Assembly (NCBI GenBank): GCA_025056835.1
Contig: JANWVS010000113.1
Location: forward strand, 1-6,894
Direction: 5' to 3'
From: Gemmataceae bacterium
GTDB lineage: Bacteria; Planctomycetota; Planctomycetia; Gemmatales; Gemmataceae
DNA: 6,894 bases
Shown in pieces: positions 1 through 6,428 of this stretch (positions are counted from its first letter, which is position 1; every line of letters starts with the position of its first letter). The notes beneath the pieces are model-generated. The model did not search any database, was not told the DNA's origin, and saw nothing but the letters and a program-made list of their open reading frames with translations. The position numbers and the translations under genes were made by a program.

Positions 1-304
1 GGCACGCCTCCAGCGCCGCGAACCCTTTGTTCTTATCGACGTCCGCGAGGACCACGAGTGGGCCAAAGGCCACATTCCCGGCGCCATCCATCTGGGCAAG
101 GGAATCATCGAACGCGACATTGAAGCCCGGGTTCCCGATCCGACCACGCCCTTGGTGCTGTACTGCGGCGGAGGCTACCGATCCGCCCTCGCGGCCGACA
201 ACCTTCAGAAAATGGGCTACGTCAACGTGCTTTCCATGGACGGCGGTTGGCGCGCTTGGAAAGAACTGGGCCTGCCGACGGTCGTCGACGAAGCTACGGC
301 GTAA
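1..304 (+). CDS. Rhodanese-like domain protein, 3' part (5' end outside window)
   Basis: The gene is open at the left edge; the first complete codon begins at base 2 and 100 codons are visible before TAA at 302-304. The rhodanese fold is clear: LIDVRE at visible residues 11-16, GHIPGAIHL at 23-31, the active-site loop CGGGYR at 55-60 with the catalytic cysteine at 55 and an arginine closing the loop, then GGWRAW at 81-86 near the C-terminus. Single-domain rhodaneses of this kind carry sulfur as a cysteine persulfide, usually in the cytoplasm; the real acceptor cannot be told from sequence. The visible part is nearly a whole domain of about 100 residues, so only a short N-terminus, or an additional upstream domain, is missing. 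It is the only plus-strand gene, and its last 11 bases overlap the 3' end of the convergent secreted-protein gene. The domain call is secure; the specific substrate is unknown. Confidence 0.93.
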   Translation, partial: ARLQRREPFVLIDVREDHEWAKGHIPGAIHLGKGIIERDIEARVPDPTTPLVLYCGGGYRSALAADNLQKMGYVNVLSMDGGWRAWKELGLPTVVDEATA

Positions 305-1508
305 TCGTGACGATCTTGCCTTGGGTCACACCGCTGTTGGACCGGACGCGGATGACGTGCTTGCCGGGTTGGAGGACACGAGCCTTCCACGTGACCATGG
401 CGTTGCCGCTGTCGTCGGGCGAGCCTACCGGCTGCAACTCGCGTCCTTCGATCAACTCCATGCCCGGCGGCAGTTCCAGGCAAAGATATTGTCCGGGACC
501 GACATCTTGCACCTGCGCCGCGATGGTAAACGATTTACCGGGCTCGAAAGAGCCACTCAAAGCTAAGGTGAAATGGCCGTCCTCATCGACGTTGCCGCAA
601 AGGCCCTGACCATAGCCATAAGCGAGGCTGCGCCGTTTGCCGGGAGCGATGGGCTTGGGGTCCCAATAGAAACCGTAAGCGGAATCGCCCATGGCCTGCA
701 TGACCTGCATGTTCCAGCCATCGCCGAAGGCGCCGCCGAGGTTTGTCATGACGACGCGATTGGGGCGTTCAAAAGCCCAGCCGAGGTTGTAGGAGAAGTG
801 GGCGACGAAACCGGGATTGTTGAGATCGGGGCGCTGAAGGACTTGCACGTAGTCGGGCACGTCTTTATCGCGTAGTTCCACGCCGTCCAGCACCTGCTTG
901 GGCCGATTCGGGGCGGCGAAAAGAGCGCCGTCGTTGTCGACGATGTACATGTCCATCCAGACGCGGACGCCGACCTCGTGTGGTTGACTGTCCTTGTTGT
1001 CGATCAGATAACGCACCAATACGGCGTCGAGGCGGCGCTTGTCGCCTGCCTTGGGCGGCTTGGTGGCCACGACTTCGACCAACTGGGTGATCTCGACTTT
1101 GTTGATTTCGTAGACCGACATGAATCCCCTTCGGGCTGGCCTGCCGGGCTGCCGGGGCAAGGGCTGGTTCTGACCGAGGACGCGACCGAAGGCGCCGGGT
1201 TGGAGCACCCGGCCGTCGAACTTGAGTGCCGTCTGAATGGCTCCCAAGTGCAGCATCTTGCCGTTGACGCGCACATTGATCATCAGGTTCCCCATGCTGG
1301 AGACTTGCGCGTGAGGGTAGGGATCCAAGGGGATGCCCGATTCGGTCACGACCGGCTTTTCGTCTTCGACCGCAACTTTAACTTTGGGTTTTGTGGCTGG
1401 TGTCTGCGATGGAGCCGTCTGGCTCAATACCAAAAACAGGCCCACCGCCGTCGCCGGAACGAAAAGCCGCTCCCAACGTCCAGACCGCACTAGCCGATGT
1501 GGCAACAT
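294..1508 (-). CDS. Secreted protein of unknown family, 404 aa
   Basis: I do not recognise the family. The ATG at 1508 gives a basic N-terminus (MLPHRLVRSGRWER) followed by a hydrophobic stretch at residues 15-31 and a small/polar region, which looks like a Sec signal peptide, so the mature protein probably acts outside the cytoplasmic membrane. A low-complexity, Lys/Val/Glu-rich linker covers residues 38-56. Residues 70-310 are rich in alternating hydrophobic residues, as in beta sandwiches, including VRYLIDNKDSQPHEVGVRVW (165-184) and a Gly/Trp/Tyr-rich stretch near 255-304. The last 90 residues (from about 315) look like a separate Ig-like domain with FEPGKSFTIAAQV and LQPGKHVIRV strands. 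Only two cysteines are visible (304 and 343). No catalytic motif is evident. The ribosome binding site is weak. The gene lies 117 bases downstream of the large repeat protein on the same strand and may share its transcript. Coding status is supported by length, signal peptide and uninterrupted frame. Confidence 0.85.
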   Translation of the reverse strand: MLPHRLVRSGRWERLFVPATAVGLFLVLSQTAPSQTPATKPKVKVAVEDEKPVVTESGIPLDPYPHAQVSSMGNLMINVRVNGKMLHLGAIQTALKFDGRVLQPGAFGRVLGQNQPLPRQPGRPARRGFMSVYEINKVEITQLVEVVATKPPKAGDKRRLDAVLVRYLIDNKDSQPHEVGVRVWMDMYIVDNDGALFAAPNRPKQVLDGVELRDKDVPDYVQVLQRPDLNNPGFVAHFSYNLGWAFERPNRVVMTNLGGAFGDGWNMQVMQAMGDSAYGFYWDPKPIAPGKRRSLAYGYGQGLCGNVDEDGHFTLALSGSFEPGKSFTIAAQVQDVGPGQYLCLELPPGMELIEGRELQPVGSPDDSGNAMVTWKARVLQPGKHVIRVRSNSGVTQGKIVTITP

Positions 1509-1625
1509 GACCGCAATCCGTGAGACAGGCCAACCAGAGAATGGCGCAGCGCCGATCGCCTTGTCGCCTCTTGGCTAAAGTAGCTGGCTGCTCCCGGTCG
1601 CGGCAAGACACCGCCCGAAAACCGC

Positions 1626-4250
1626 TCACGGCAATTCCGTGAAGTTCTTCTTACCTGACAGGAGAGCGTCGATAAAGAAGCCGAGCCATCGTTCAGCATT
1701 GGGCTGGGCAGCGCCCCACGGTTCTCCGTCGCCGATCATTTGACCAACGATCTGATCAAACAAGCCCGCCGGCCCCGGCGGAGCATCGTTGAAGTCCGGT
1801 TCGGTTATCCCTTGGATCGGGGCGACCGGGAAAGCAAAGGCGAAATCATTCGCCACGTTTAGCTTGCGCACGCCGTTGGTGATAATCAAGCCGCTATCGC
1901 CGGTCCCGGCCTTGATTCGGCCGAAATTCCTGGTCGGCGCCGCCACACCGCCGAGCGTGCCCTTGACGAGCAACGCACCGACGTCGGCGTTACTGGTGAA
2001 GCCGCCCAAATCGCCATCGATCTTGATTTCGCCCACCCGCGCGCTACCGCGCCGCAGCTGCTGACCGTGGACAGTCACGGCCCCGACTTGGGCGTGGCCT
2101 TTCGTTTGCACTCGCAACGTGCCGCCCTTGACTTGGTCAAGCACGATGGAGGCAATGTCGCTGCCGTCGGCTTGGGATCCGGTGAAGGTCACTGTCGCGA
2201 TGCCTTTGCCGCCCTTCCACGAGATCTTTACCCGGTCGCCGCCAGCATCGGTGAACGTGAACGATTCACCAGGCTTGAGGGTATGAACGAATGGGGGGTC
2301 ACGGTCCTGGGCGAAAGCGGCGGTGACAAACTCCGGATGAGCGCCGCCGCTGACCAAGACGGCGAGGCGATAGCGAAGCAAACCGGTTGGAGCGGCGTTG
2401 TTGACCGTGACGACTGCATAATAGGTTCCGTCGTCGTCCGCTTGGAACGAAACCCGTGCCAAACCGGTCCCGAGATCGGTCGCGGTGCCAACGACGTTGC
2501 CGGCCGCATCCAGTATCGTGACGCTGACTGGGGCGATTTGCAGTCGGGCCAGTACGGGGCGGCCCGGGTTGCCGCCGTGGTCAAAGCCCAAGCTGTCGAG
2601 TGTCACGTTGACCTGTTCGCCCGCGCGGACGTCGAAGCGATAGACATCGACGTCGCCCTGTTCGCCGCCAGCAATGCCGAGCGCGGAGCCGGTGCGGAAG
2701 GACCGTGTCGCCGGTCCGAAGCACCGATCAAACAGCGGCAAGAGGTCGGCTTGATCCAAGGTATCATTGGGTTCGGTTTCGTCTGGGCCTTGCGTCGGCG
2801 TTGGCAAGGGGGTCGCCGTGATCGTCAGATGATAATCGGTTTTCGCCGCGGCGTCGGAGACGGACTCCGAGTCGATGCGGACGAAGAACGTGCCGGCCGC
2901 CGTCGTGCTCCACGTCACCGAAGGCCACAGTCCCAAGCCGACAGCCAATTGATTGTGGTCGGCATCATACAATGTGATGCGGCCGCCATGCTCTGCCAGC
3001 GGGCCCGCCAGGTCGAGACGCAGGGTACTGGGAGCTGGGACGTAGAACGTGAAGTAATCGACATCGGCGAAAGGCCCTGCGGTGGCGCTGCCATTCAAGT
3101 CGCCGTTGGCATGGCCGATACTGAACTTCGGCAAGCGCTGCCCAAACCAGCCACAACCCGGACCGATCAACTCGGTCGCCGCGCCGGGATCCAAGATCGG
3201 CCCCACCGCTGCGAAGGTCGCCGCCAACGGATAGACCAACTCAGGCAGTCGAACCAGTTCGACGGGATTGGCTGAGTCGAAGTCGTTGTTTGGCTCTTTT
3301 TCACGGAATGGGTCGGTCGTCAAATAGACTTCGATCCAGTAATAGCCGGTGGCTGCGCCATCCAACCCTGGAGAGACACGCACGTAGAAAGTTCCGCCGC
3401 CCTGAGTGAAGTAATCGATTGCGGCCGTGATCCAAGCGAAGTCATCGTCTCCGACCGCGGCATTTTGGGCGACGGCGAGTACGTTGCCATCGGCGTCGAG
3501 CAGTTCTACGACCGCCCCAGCTGTGACTGCATCGCCTTGGATGCTGACGGTAATTATCCGGTTCGCACCGGATTCGAAGCGGAAGCAATCGACGTCGATA
3601 CCGCCGTCGCGTGGGTCGAGATTGCCGTTGATGTTCCCCGACTCGACGAAATGCTGCCAAGGCCACGGCGGAGCGAAAAAGCCGGCCTCGTCGGCGGGCA
3701 CCATCACTCCCATCAGCCAAAACAGCGGCGTGCTCGTAATCTCAATCGGATTGGCATCTGCCAAGGTGTCGTTCGGTTCGTGCTCGTTGTACGGATCGGG
3801 GGCCACCTGGATCGTCAGGCAGTAGCCTGTCTCGCCATCGTCATTCGCGTCGCCGCCGGGTCCGACTTGGACGTAAAATACGCCGCCGGCTGAAGAGTAA
3901 TAGTCAAAACTGACGCCGGCCCAGCGGTCTTCGGCCCCAGCTTCCGGAGTGGACTGAGCGACGACGTTGCCGGCGGCATCGAGCAAGCGCACTTCCACGC
4001 CGTCGAGCACTGCGGCGCCGGTCAGCGTAATCGAAATCAGCCGAGCCGGCTCGGCCGCGAACGTGAAGAAATCGACGTCGGGCACAGTCGTTGCCGAGGG
4101 GTGCAGGTTTCCTTGGACCGTTCCCACCAAGGGCGGCACAAAGCCTGGGTCTATCCACGGTCCGGGGAAGATGGTCGCACTCAAATCTCCTTCACCGACG
4201 TCGCCATCGGCGTCCATGATCCAGAACACCGGTTCTTCCACCAAGGCCAC
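1626..4250 (-). CDS. Large extracellular protein with four PPC-like repeats (main body; 5' part cut off by in-frame TAA)
   Basis: The 874-codon frame from GTG at 4250 encodes four successive units of 145-165 residues. Each opens with an EPND-like motif (158-161 HEPND region, 319 EPNND, 493 EPNDT; the first is DPNDS just upstream of the GTG), continues to a D(V/I)DxFxF strand (58-64, 219-225, 397-402, 533-539), an LLDAAGN-type turn and a GTFYVxV strand, and ends with YxLxI. This is the pattern of the bacterial pre-peptidase C-terminal (PPC) beta sandwich. Residues 656-690 and the Gly-rich strands at 705-770 form a different, beta-helix-like part, followed by a roughly 100-residue tail without a sorting motif I know. 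No enzyme domain is seen, so an adhesive or surface role is inference. The GTG has no ribosome binding site and would begin inside repeat 1; the natural start is almost certainly ATG at 4418, in the same frame but separated by TAA at 4287-4289. The frame is otherwise intact, so decay, if real, is recent. Confidence 0.88.
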   Translation of the reverse strand: MALVEEPVFWIMDADGDVGEGDLSATIFPGPWIDPGFVPPLVGTVQGNLHPSATTVPDVDFFTFAAEPARLISITLTGAAVLDGVEVRLLDAAGNVVAQSTPEAGAEDRWAGVSFDYYSSAGGVFYVQVGPGGDANDDGETGYCLTIQVAPDPYNEHEPNDTLADANPIEITSTPLFWLMGVMVPADEAGFFAPPWPWQHFVESGNINGNLDPRDGGIDVDCFRFESGANRIITVSIQGDAVTAGAVVELLDADGNVLAVAQNAAVGDDDFAWITAAIDYFTQGGGTFYVRVSPGLDGAATGYYWIEVYLTTDPFREKEPNNDFDSANPVELVRLPELVYPLAATFAAVGPILDPGAATELIGPGCGWFGQRLPKFSIGHANGDLNGSATAGPFADVDYFTFYVPAPSTLRLDLAGPLAEHGGRITLYDADHNQLAVGLGLWPSVTWSTTAAGTFFVRIDSESVSDAAAKTDYHLTITATPLPTPTQGPDETEPNDTLDQADLLPLFDRCFGPATRSFRTGSALGIAGGEQGDVDVYRFDVRAGEQVNVTLDSLGFDHGGNPGRPVLARLQIAPVSVTILDAAGNVVGTATDLGTGLARVSFQADDDGTYYAVVTVNNAAPTGLLRYRLAVLVSGGAHPEFVTAAFAQDRDPPFVHTLKPGESFTFTDAGGDRVKISWKGGKGIATVTFTGSQADGSDIASIVLDQVKGGTLRVQTKGHAQVGAVTVHGQQLRRGSARVGEIKIDGDLGGFTSNADVGALLVKGTLGGVAAPTRNFGRIKAGTGDSGLIITNGVRKLNVANDFAFAFPVAPIQGITEPDFNDAPPGPAGLFDQIVGQMIGDGEPWGAAQPNAERWLGFFIDALLSGKKNFTELP

Positions 4251-4286
4251 GGCATTGGCTTGGTCTATGGAGTCGTTTGGGTCTTG
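2346..4286 (-). repeat. Four tandem PPC-like protein repeats
   Basis: Approximate units on the minus strand are 4286-3795, 3782-3315, 3302-2811 and 2780-2346. They share the order EPND-x-x-x-x-(A/S)(N/D), a variable insert, DVDxFxF, LLDAAGN-like turn, GTFYVxV and YxLxI. Similarity is mainly at the protein level; at DNA level only short stretches recur, for example around the LLDAAGN codons near 2490, 3480 and 3965, so these are old duplications rather than recent copies. Inserts in the first three units are long and rich in Pro and Trp, while unit 4 has a different, Arg/Gly-rich insert. Confidence 0.8.
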
Positions 4287-4418
4287 TTAGCAAGGGTCCG
4301 CGGGATCGCCGGGGAGGCCTGGAATCGGCGGCCCGAGAAGAATCGGCTCGACAACCGGGAAGTCGATACTGGGCGTCAGACGATCTTCCAGCAGCTCCAA
4401 CAGCGGCTTACGCTTCAT
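4287..4418 (-). CDS. Severed N-terminal segment of the repeat protein, 43 codons ending at TAA
   Basis: The ATG at 4418 begins MKRKPLLELLEDRLTPS, which matches the basic plus LExLExRxxxS-type N-terminus that planctomycetes place on very large surface proteins (LEPR-XLL-like; assignment from memory of the family). A Pro/Gly/Leu-rich stretch follows up to DPADPC, then TAA at 4287-4289. The ATG is exactly 168 bases, 56 codons, upstream of the downstream GTG, so no frameshift is involved. After the TAA the same frame reads QDPNDSIDQANAV, the opening of PPC-like repeat 1. A GAGG ribosome binding site lies six bases before the ATG. Together with the downstream frame this would be one protein of 930 codons including the stop position. 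There is no classical hydrophobic signal-peptide core. As an independent 43-residue peptide it would be meaningless; I list it because it is the real 5' end of the gene. Confidence 0.75.
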   Translation of the reverse strand: MKRKPLLELLEDRLTPSIDFPVVEPILLGPPIPGLPGDPADPC

Positions 4419-4424
4419 CGCGGA

Positions 4425-4428
4425 CCTC
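4425..4428 (-). promoter_or_regulatory. Ribosome binding site for the ATG at 4418
   Basis: GAGG on the minus strand with a six-base spacer to the ATG at 4418. It decides the start of the large repeat protein: the GTG at 4250 has no comparable purine motif upstream. This supports reading the TAA at 4287-4289 as an interruption inside a real gene. Confidence 0.6.
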
Positions 4429-4489
4429 ATTCCCGCAAGGCGGACCGATTATCAACTATCGGCCGCCGGGATGATCGAGTTGAACAACA

Positions 4490-4520
4490 ATGTTACCCAT
4501 ATCGTCGCCTGAATTGTCAA
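4490..4520 (-). promoter_or_regulatory. Possible sigma70-type promoter for the repeat protein
   Basis: On the minus strand a perfect TTGACA (4520-4515) is followed by TAACAT (4495-4490) with a 19-base spacer, longer than the preferred 17. It lies in the most AT-rich part of the 247-base gap, about 70 bases upstream of the ATG at 4418, which is a sensible place for a promoter. The -10 match is four of six and planctomycete promoters are poorly defined, so this is only a candidate. Confidence 0.25.
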
Positions 4521-4665
4521 TCAAGAGCAGTCGAAAGAAATTACCCAGATCGCCAAACGTCTGTGCCCTTCGATTGTGGTGCAAGTGGTTATTTTGCGAA
4601 CGAGCCGGACCGGTTGACGGCCGACGCGACAGGAGGTACGGCACAATCGAACAGCCCTGCAAACC

Positions 4666-5094
4666 TCACGCCGGGCAACCGGCTTCGAGATAGCTTTGGA
4701 GCAAAAGCTGGGCTGCCACCTTGTCGCGCCGCTGCTTGCGCTGTTCATGGGTGAGGCCGGCCTTCCAAAGTTCGGACTCCGCAAAGCGCGTCGTAAACCG
4801 CTCATCGAAATACGTCACCGGTACTCCCGTCCAGGCTCGCAGCAAGTCCCCGAATTGCCGGGCCGCACGTGCTTGCACGCCTTCGCGGCCATCGGTGCGC
4901 AGCGGCAAGCCGACCACTACCAGGCCGACCTCCTCTTGCTCCATCAATCGGCGAAAGAAAGCCGCGTCGCGTTCGGCATCCTGTCGGCGGTAAACCGCCA
5001 AGGGCGACGCCAAGCGGCGCTCAGGATCGCTGATGGCCAATCCGATGCGGACCGTGCCGGGATCGACGGCCAATATGCGTCTGCGGTCGGCCAT
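4666..5094 (-). CDS. yqgF: YqgF/RuvX family RNase H-fold nuclease (pre-16S rRNA processing / Holliday junction resolvase-like)
   Basis: The 142-residue product has the normal length of the family (about 138 in E. coli). The RNase H-like fold is shown by ILAVDPGTVRIGLAISD at residues 7-23 with the first catalytic Asp at 11, LVVVGLPLRTDG at 58-69, YFDERFTT at 95-102 with the second acidic residue Glu98, and RRDKVAAQLLLQSYL at 122-136 with the third acidic residue Asp124. All three expected acidic positions are present, so an active enzyme is likely. In E. coli this protein is involved in maturing the 5' end of 16S rRNA, and the family was first predicted as a Holliday junction resolvase; it acts in the cytoplasm. 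The ATG at 5094 lies 10 bases after the ispA stop and its AAGG ribosome binding site overlaps that stop, so translation is probably coupled to ispA. Confident by motif; which of the two activities dominates here is not visible. Confidence 0.95.
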   Translation of the reverse strand: MADRRRILAVDPGTVRIGLAISDPERRLASPLAVYRRQDAERDAAFFRRLMEQEEVGLVVVGLPLRTDGREGVQARAARQFGDLLRAWTGVPVTYFDERFTTRFAESELWKAGLTHEQRKQRRDKVAAQLLLQSYLEAGCPA

Positions 5095-5101
5095 GACTCT
5101 G

Positions 5102-5105
5102 CCTT
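5102..5105 (-). promoter_or_regulatory. Ribosome binding site of yqgF overlapping the ispA stop
   Basis: AAGG on the minus strand, seven bases before the yqgF ATG at 5094 and sharing one base with the ispA TGA (5107-5105). This arrangement favours co-transcription and translational coupling, and fixes the yqgF start. Confidence 0.55.
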
Positions 5106-6055
5106 CAGTATTGCCGGGTGAGAACGAATTCCATCAACGCCGCGAGGGGCGTAGCCGCTTCGCCCAACGGCGTCACCTGGAGCAGCGCCTCTCGTGCCAG
5201 TTGCGCCGCGCGCCGCCGACTTTCTTCAACCCCGACCAAACTCGGATAGGTCAGCTTGCCGCGGGCGGCATCTTTGCCCGTGCGCTTGCCGATCTGGGCT
5301 GCCGTGCGCTCCACGTCGAGCAGGTCGTCGGTGATTTGAAATGCCAGTCCCAACGAGCGTCCGTAGACATCCAGACGCTCTAACAAGGCATGGTCCGGTC
5401 CTTCGACTCGCTCTCCCTGTGCCGCCCAAACGCCCAAGCCGAGACACGCGCGGAACAACGCCCCCGTCTTCAGACGATGAATCTGCTCCAAGGCTGCCAG
5501 CGTTCGCGGTTGCGGCGTGCGGGGAAAATACGACTTCTCTCGGTCGCCGCCGGTCTCGCCGCCGCGCTCCCACGCAAGGTCGTCGACTTGGCCGCCAACC
5601 ATTCCTGCCGCCCCGGCCCCGCGCGCCAGTACCAACGTGCAGCCCGCCGCCGTCCGTGGCGGATACGCCCGGGCCAGCACTTCGAATGCCAGCGTCAGCA
5701 GGGCGTCCCCGGTCAGGATCGCCAGCGCCTCCCCAAATTTCTTGTGACAGGTGGGCAGACCGCGACGAAGGTCGTCGTCGTCCATGGCCGGCAAGTCGTC
5801 GTGGATAAGCGAATAAGCATGGACCATTTCCACGGCGCAGGCCGCTGGCAGCGCTGCCTCGTCGTTTCCTCCTGCGGCCTGGGCCGCCATCAACACCAGC
5901 ATCGGCCGCAAGCGTTTACCCGGCGCGAGCAGGCTATAGCGCATCGCTTCGAGTAGAACGGCGGGGACCTCGGCGCGGTCGCTTAAATAGGCCGCCAATT
6001 GCGCATCGACCAGCGGTTGCCGCGCCGCCAGGTAACCAGGTAAGTCAAACGCCAC
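5105..6055 (-). CDS. ispA: Short-chain polyprenyl diphosphate synthase (farnesyl diphosphate synthase type)
   Basis: Condenses isopentenyl diphosphate with allylic diphosphates, most likely to farnesyl diphosphate, feeding quinone, undecaprenyl and terpenoid synthesis in the cytoplasm. Numbering from GTG 6055 (316 residues; E. coli IspA has 299), GKRLRP is at 46-51, the first Asp-rich motif DDLPAMD at 86-92, LPTCHKKFGEA at 100-110, GMVGGQ at 151-156, a KTG at 196-198 and the second Asp-rich motif DDLLD at 243-247. All metal-binding aspartates are present. A tyrosine five residues before the first motif, in AYSLIHDD, is the family feature that limits products to about C15; a GGPP product is the alternative. 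A 17-residue insertion relative to E. coli precedes the ALEQIH helix. A longer frame reaches TTG at 6145, but that would overlap xseB by 41 bases, has no ribosome binding site, and would precede the conserved part by an unusual 30 residues. The GTG has only a weak GGA motif, so the exact start is uncertain. Confidence 0.93.
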   Translation of the reverse strand: MAFDLPGYLAARQPLVDAQLAAYLSDRAEVPAVLLEAMRYSLLAPGKRLRPMLVLMAAQAAGGNDEAALPAACAVEMVHAYSLIHDDLPAMDDDDLRRGLPTCHKKFGEALAILTGDALLTLAFEVLARAYPPRTAAGCTLVLARGAGAAGMVGGQVDDLAWERGGETGGDREKSYFPRTPQPRTLAALEQIHRLKTGALFRACLGLGVWAAQGERVEGPDHALLERLDVYGRSLGLAFQITDDLLDVERTAAQIGKRTGKDAARGKLTYPSLVGVEESRRRAAQLAREALLQVTPLGEAATPLAALMEFVLTRQY

Positions 6056-6104
6056 GTTCCGTTCCGACGAATCAACAACCTCGACGGGACTACTTCCGGA
6101 CGGA

Positions 6105-6374
6105 TCATTGCGGGCCGCGTTGTTCCATGGCGGCCGTGTGCTCAAACGGTCGCGTCAACGGATTGCCTTGCTCGTCAACGCCGATCAACTCCTGGATCCT
6201 CAGCTCGGCGTGGCGCAACTGACCGTAACATTGCTTCAGCAGCGCGACGCCGGTCTCATACCGGGCCAACGACTCCTCCAGACCGATTTTACCCTCTTCG
6301 AGTTCGCGAACGATGCGGTCCAACTCCGCCAGGGCTTGTTCAAAGGTCAGCGGTTCCGGCGGCGTGGTGCTCAT
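6105..6374 (-). CDS. xseB: Exodeoxyribonuclease VII small subunit
   Basis: The 89-residue product matches XseB in length (80 in E. coli) and in pattern: LTFEQALAELDRIVRELEEG at residues 9-28, GLEESLARYETGVALLKQC at 31-49 and a third helix with AELRIQEL at 56-63, a largely helical hairpin rich in Glu and Leu. XseB binds several copies to the large subunit XseA and forms the cytoplasmic enzyme that degrades single-stranded DNA to oligonucleotides in repair. The tail after residue 66 is longer and less conserved, as often in this family. The ATG at 6374 has no clear Shine-Dalgarno sequence. ispA follows 49 bases downstream (with the GTG start), a pairing common in bacteria. The large subunit xseA is not next to it: the gene upstream is an unrelated DUF1501 protein. 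Confidence 0.95.
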   Translation of the reverse strand: MSTTPPEPLTFEQALAELDRIVRELEEGKIGLEESLARYETGVALLKQCYGQLRHAELRIQELIGVDEQGNPLTRPFEHTAAMEQRGPQ

Positions 6375-6428
6375 AAGAGAACGGCGCTTGCCAACGAGCG
6401 TATCGCTGCCATGATATGGCTTGCCCGC

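Noticed and set aside
1509..1625. TTGCCG/TACTTT promoter-like pair and a GGCG-CTG-CGCC mini-hairpin before the 404-residue protein.
   Set aside because: The -10 matches three of six positions and the stem has four pairs; both are at chance level in GC-rich sequence.
2067..3275. Plus-strand open frame of 402 codons opposite the repeat protein.
   Set aside because: It is antisense to a clearly structured repeat protein; long antisense frames are usual in GC-rich genes, and its product has no domain pattern.
4456..4662. Minus-strand open frame of 68 codons (TTG start) in the gap after yqgF, with LLLIDNSGDDMGNIVVQLDHPGG near its end.
   Set aside because: The start is a TTG four bases after the yqgF stop, the N-terminal half looks like random translation, no family is recognisable, and it covers the promoter candidate. 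Not supported as a gene, though a conserved homologue would change this.
6056..6145. 30-codon N-terminal extension of ispA to TTG 6145.
   Set aside because: It overlaps xseB by 41 bases, lacks a ribosome binding site and adds polar residues not found in the family.
6408..6420. Small hairpin GCCAT-gat-ATGGC between DUF1501 and xseB.
   Set aside because: Only five base pairs and no T run on either side, so it is not a credible terminator.
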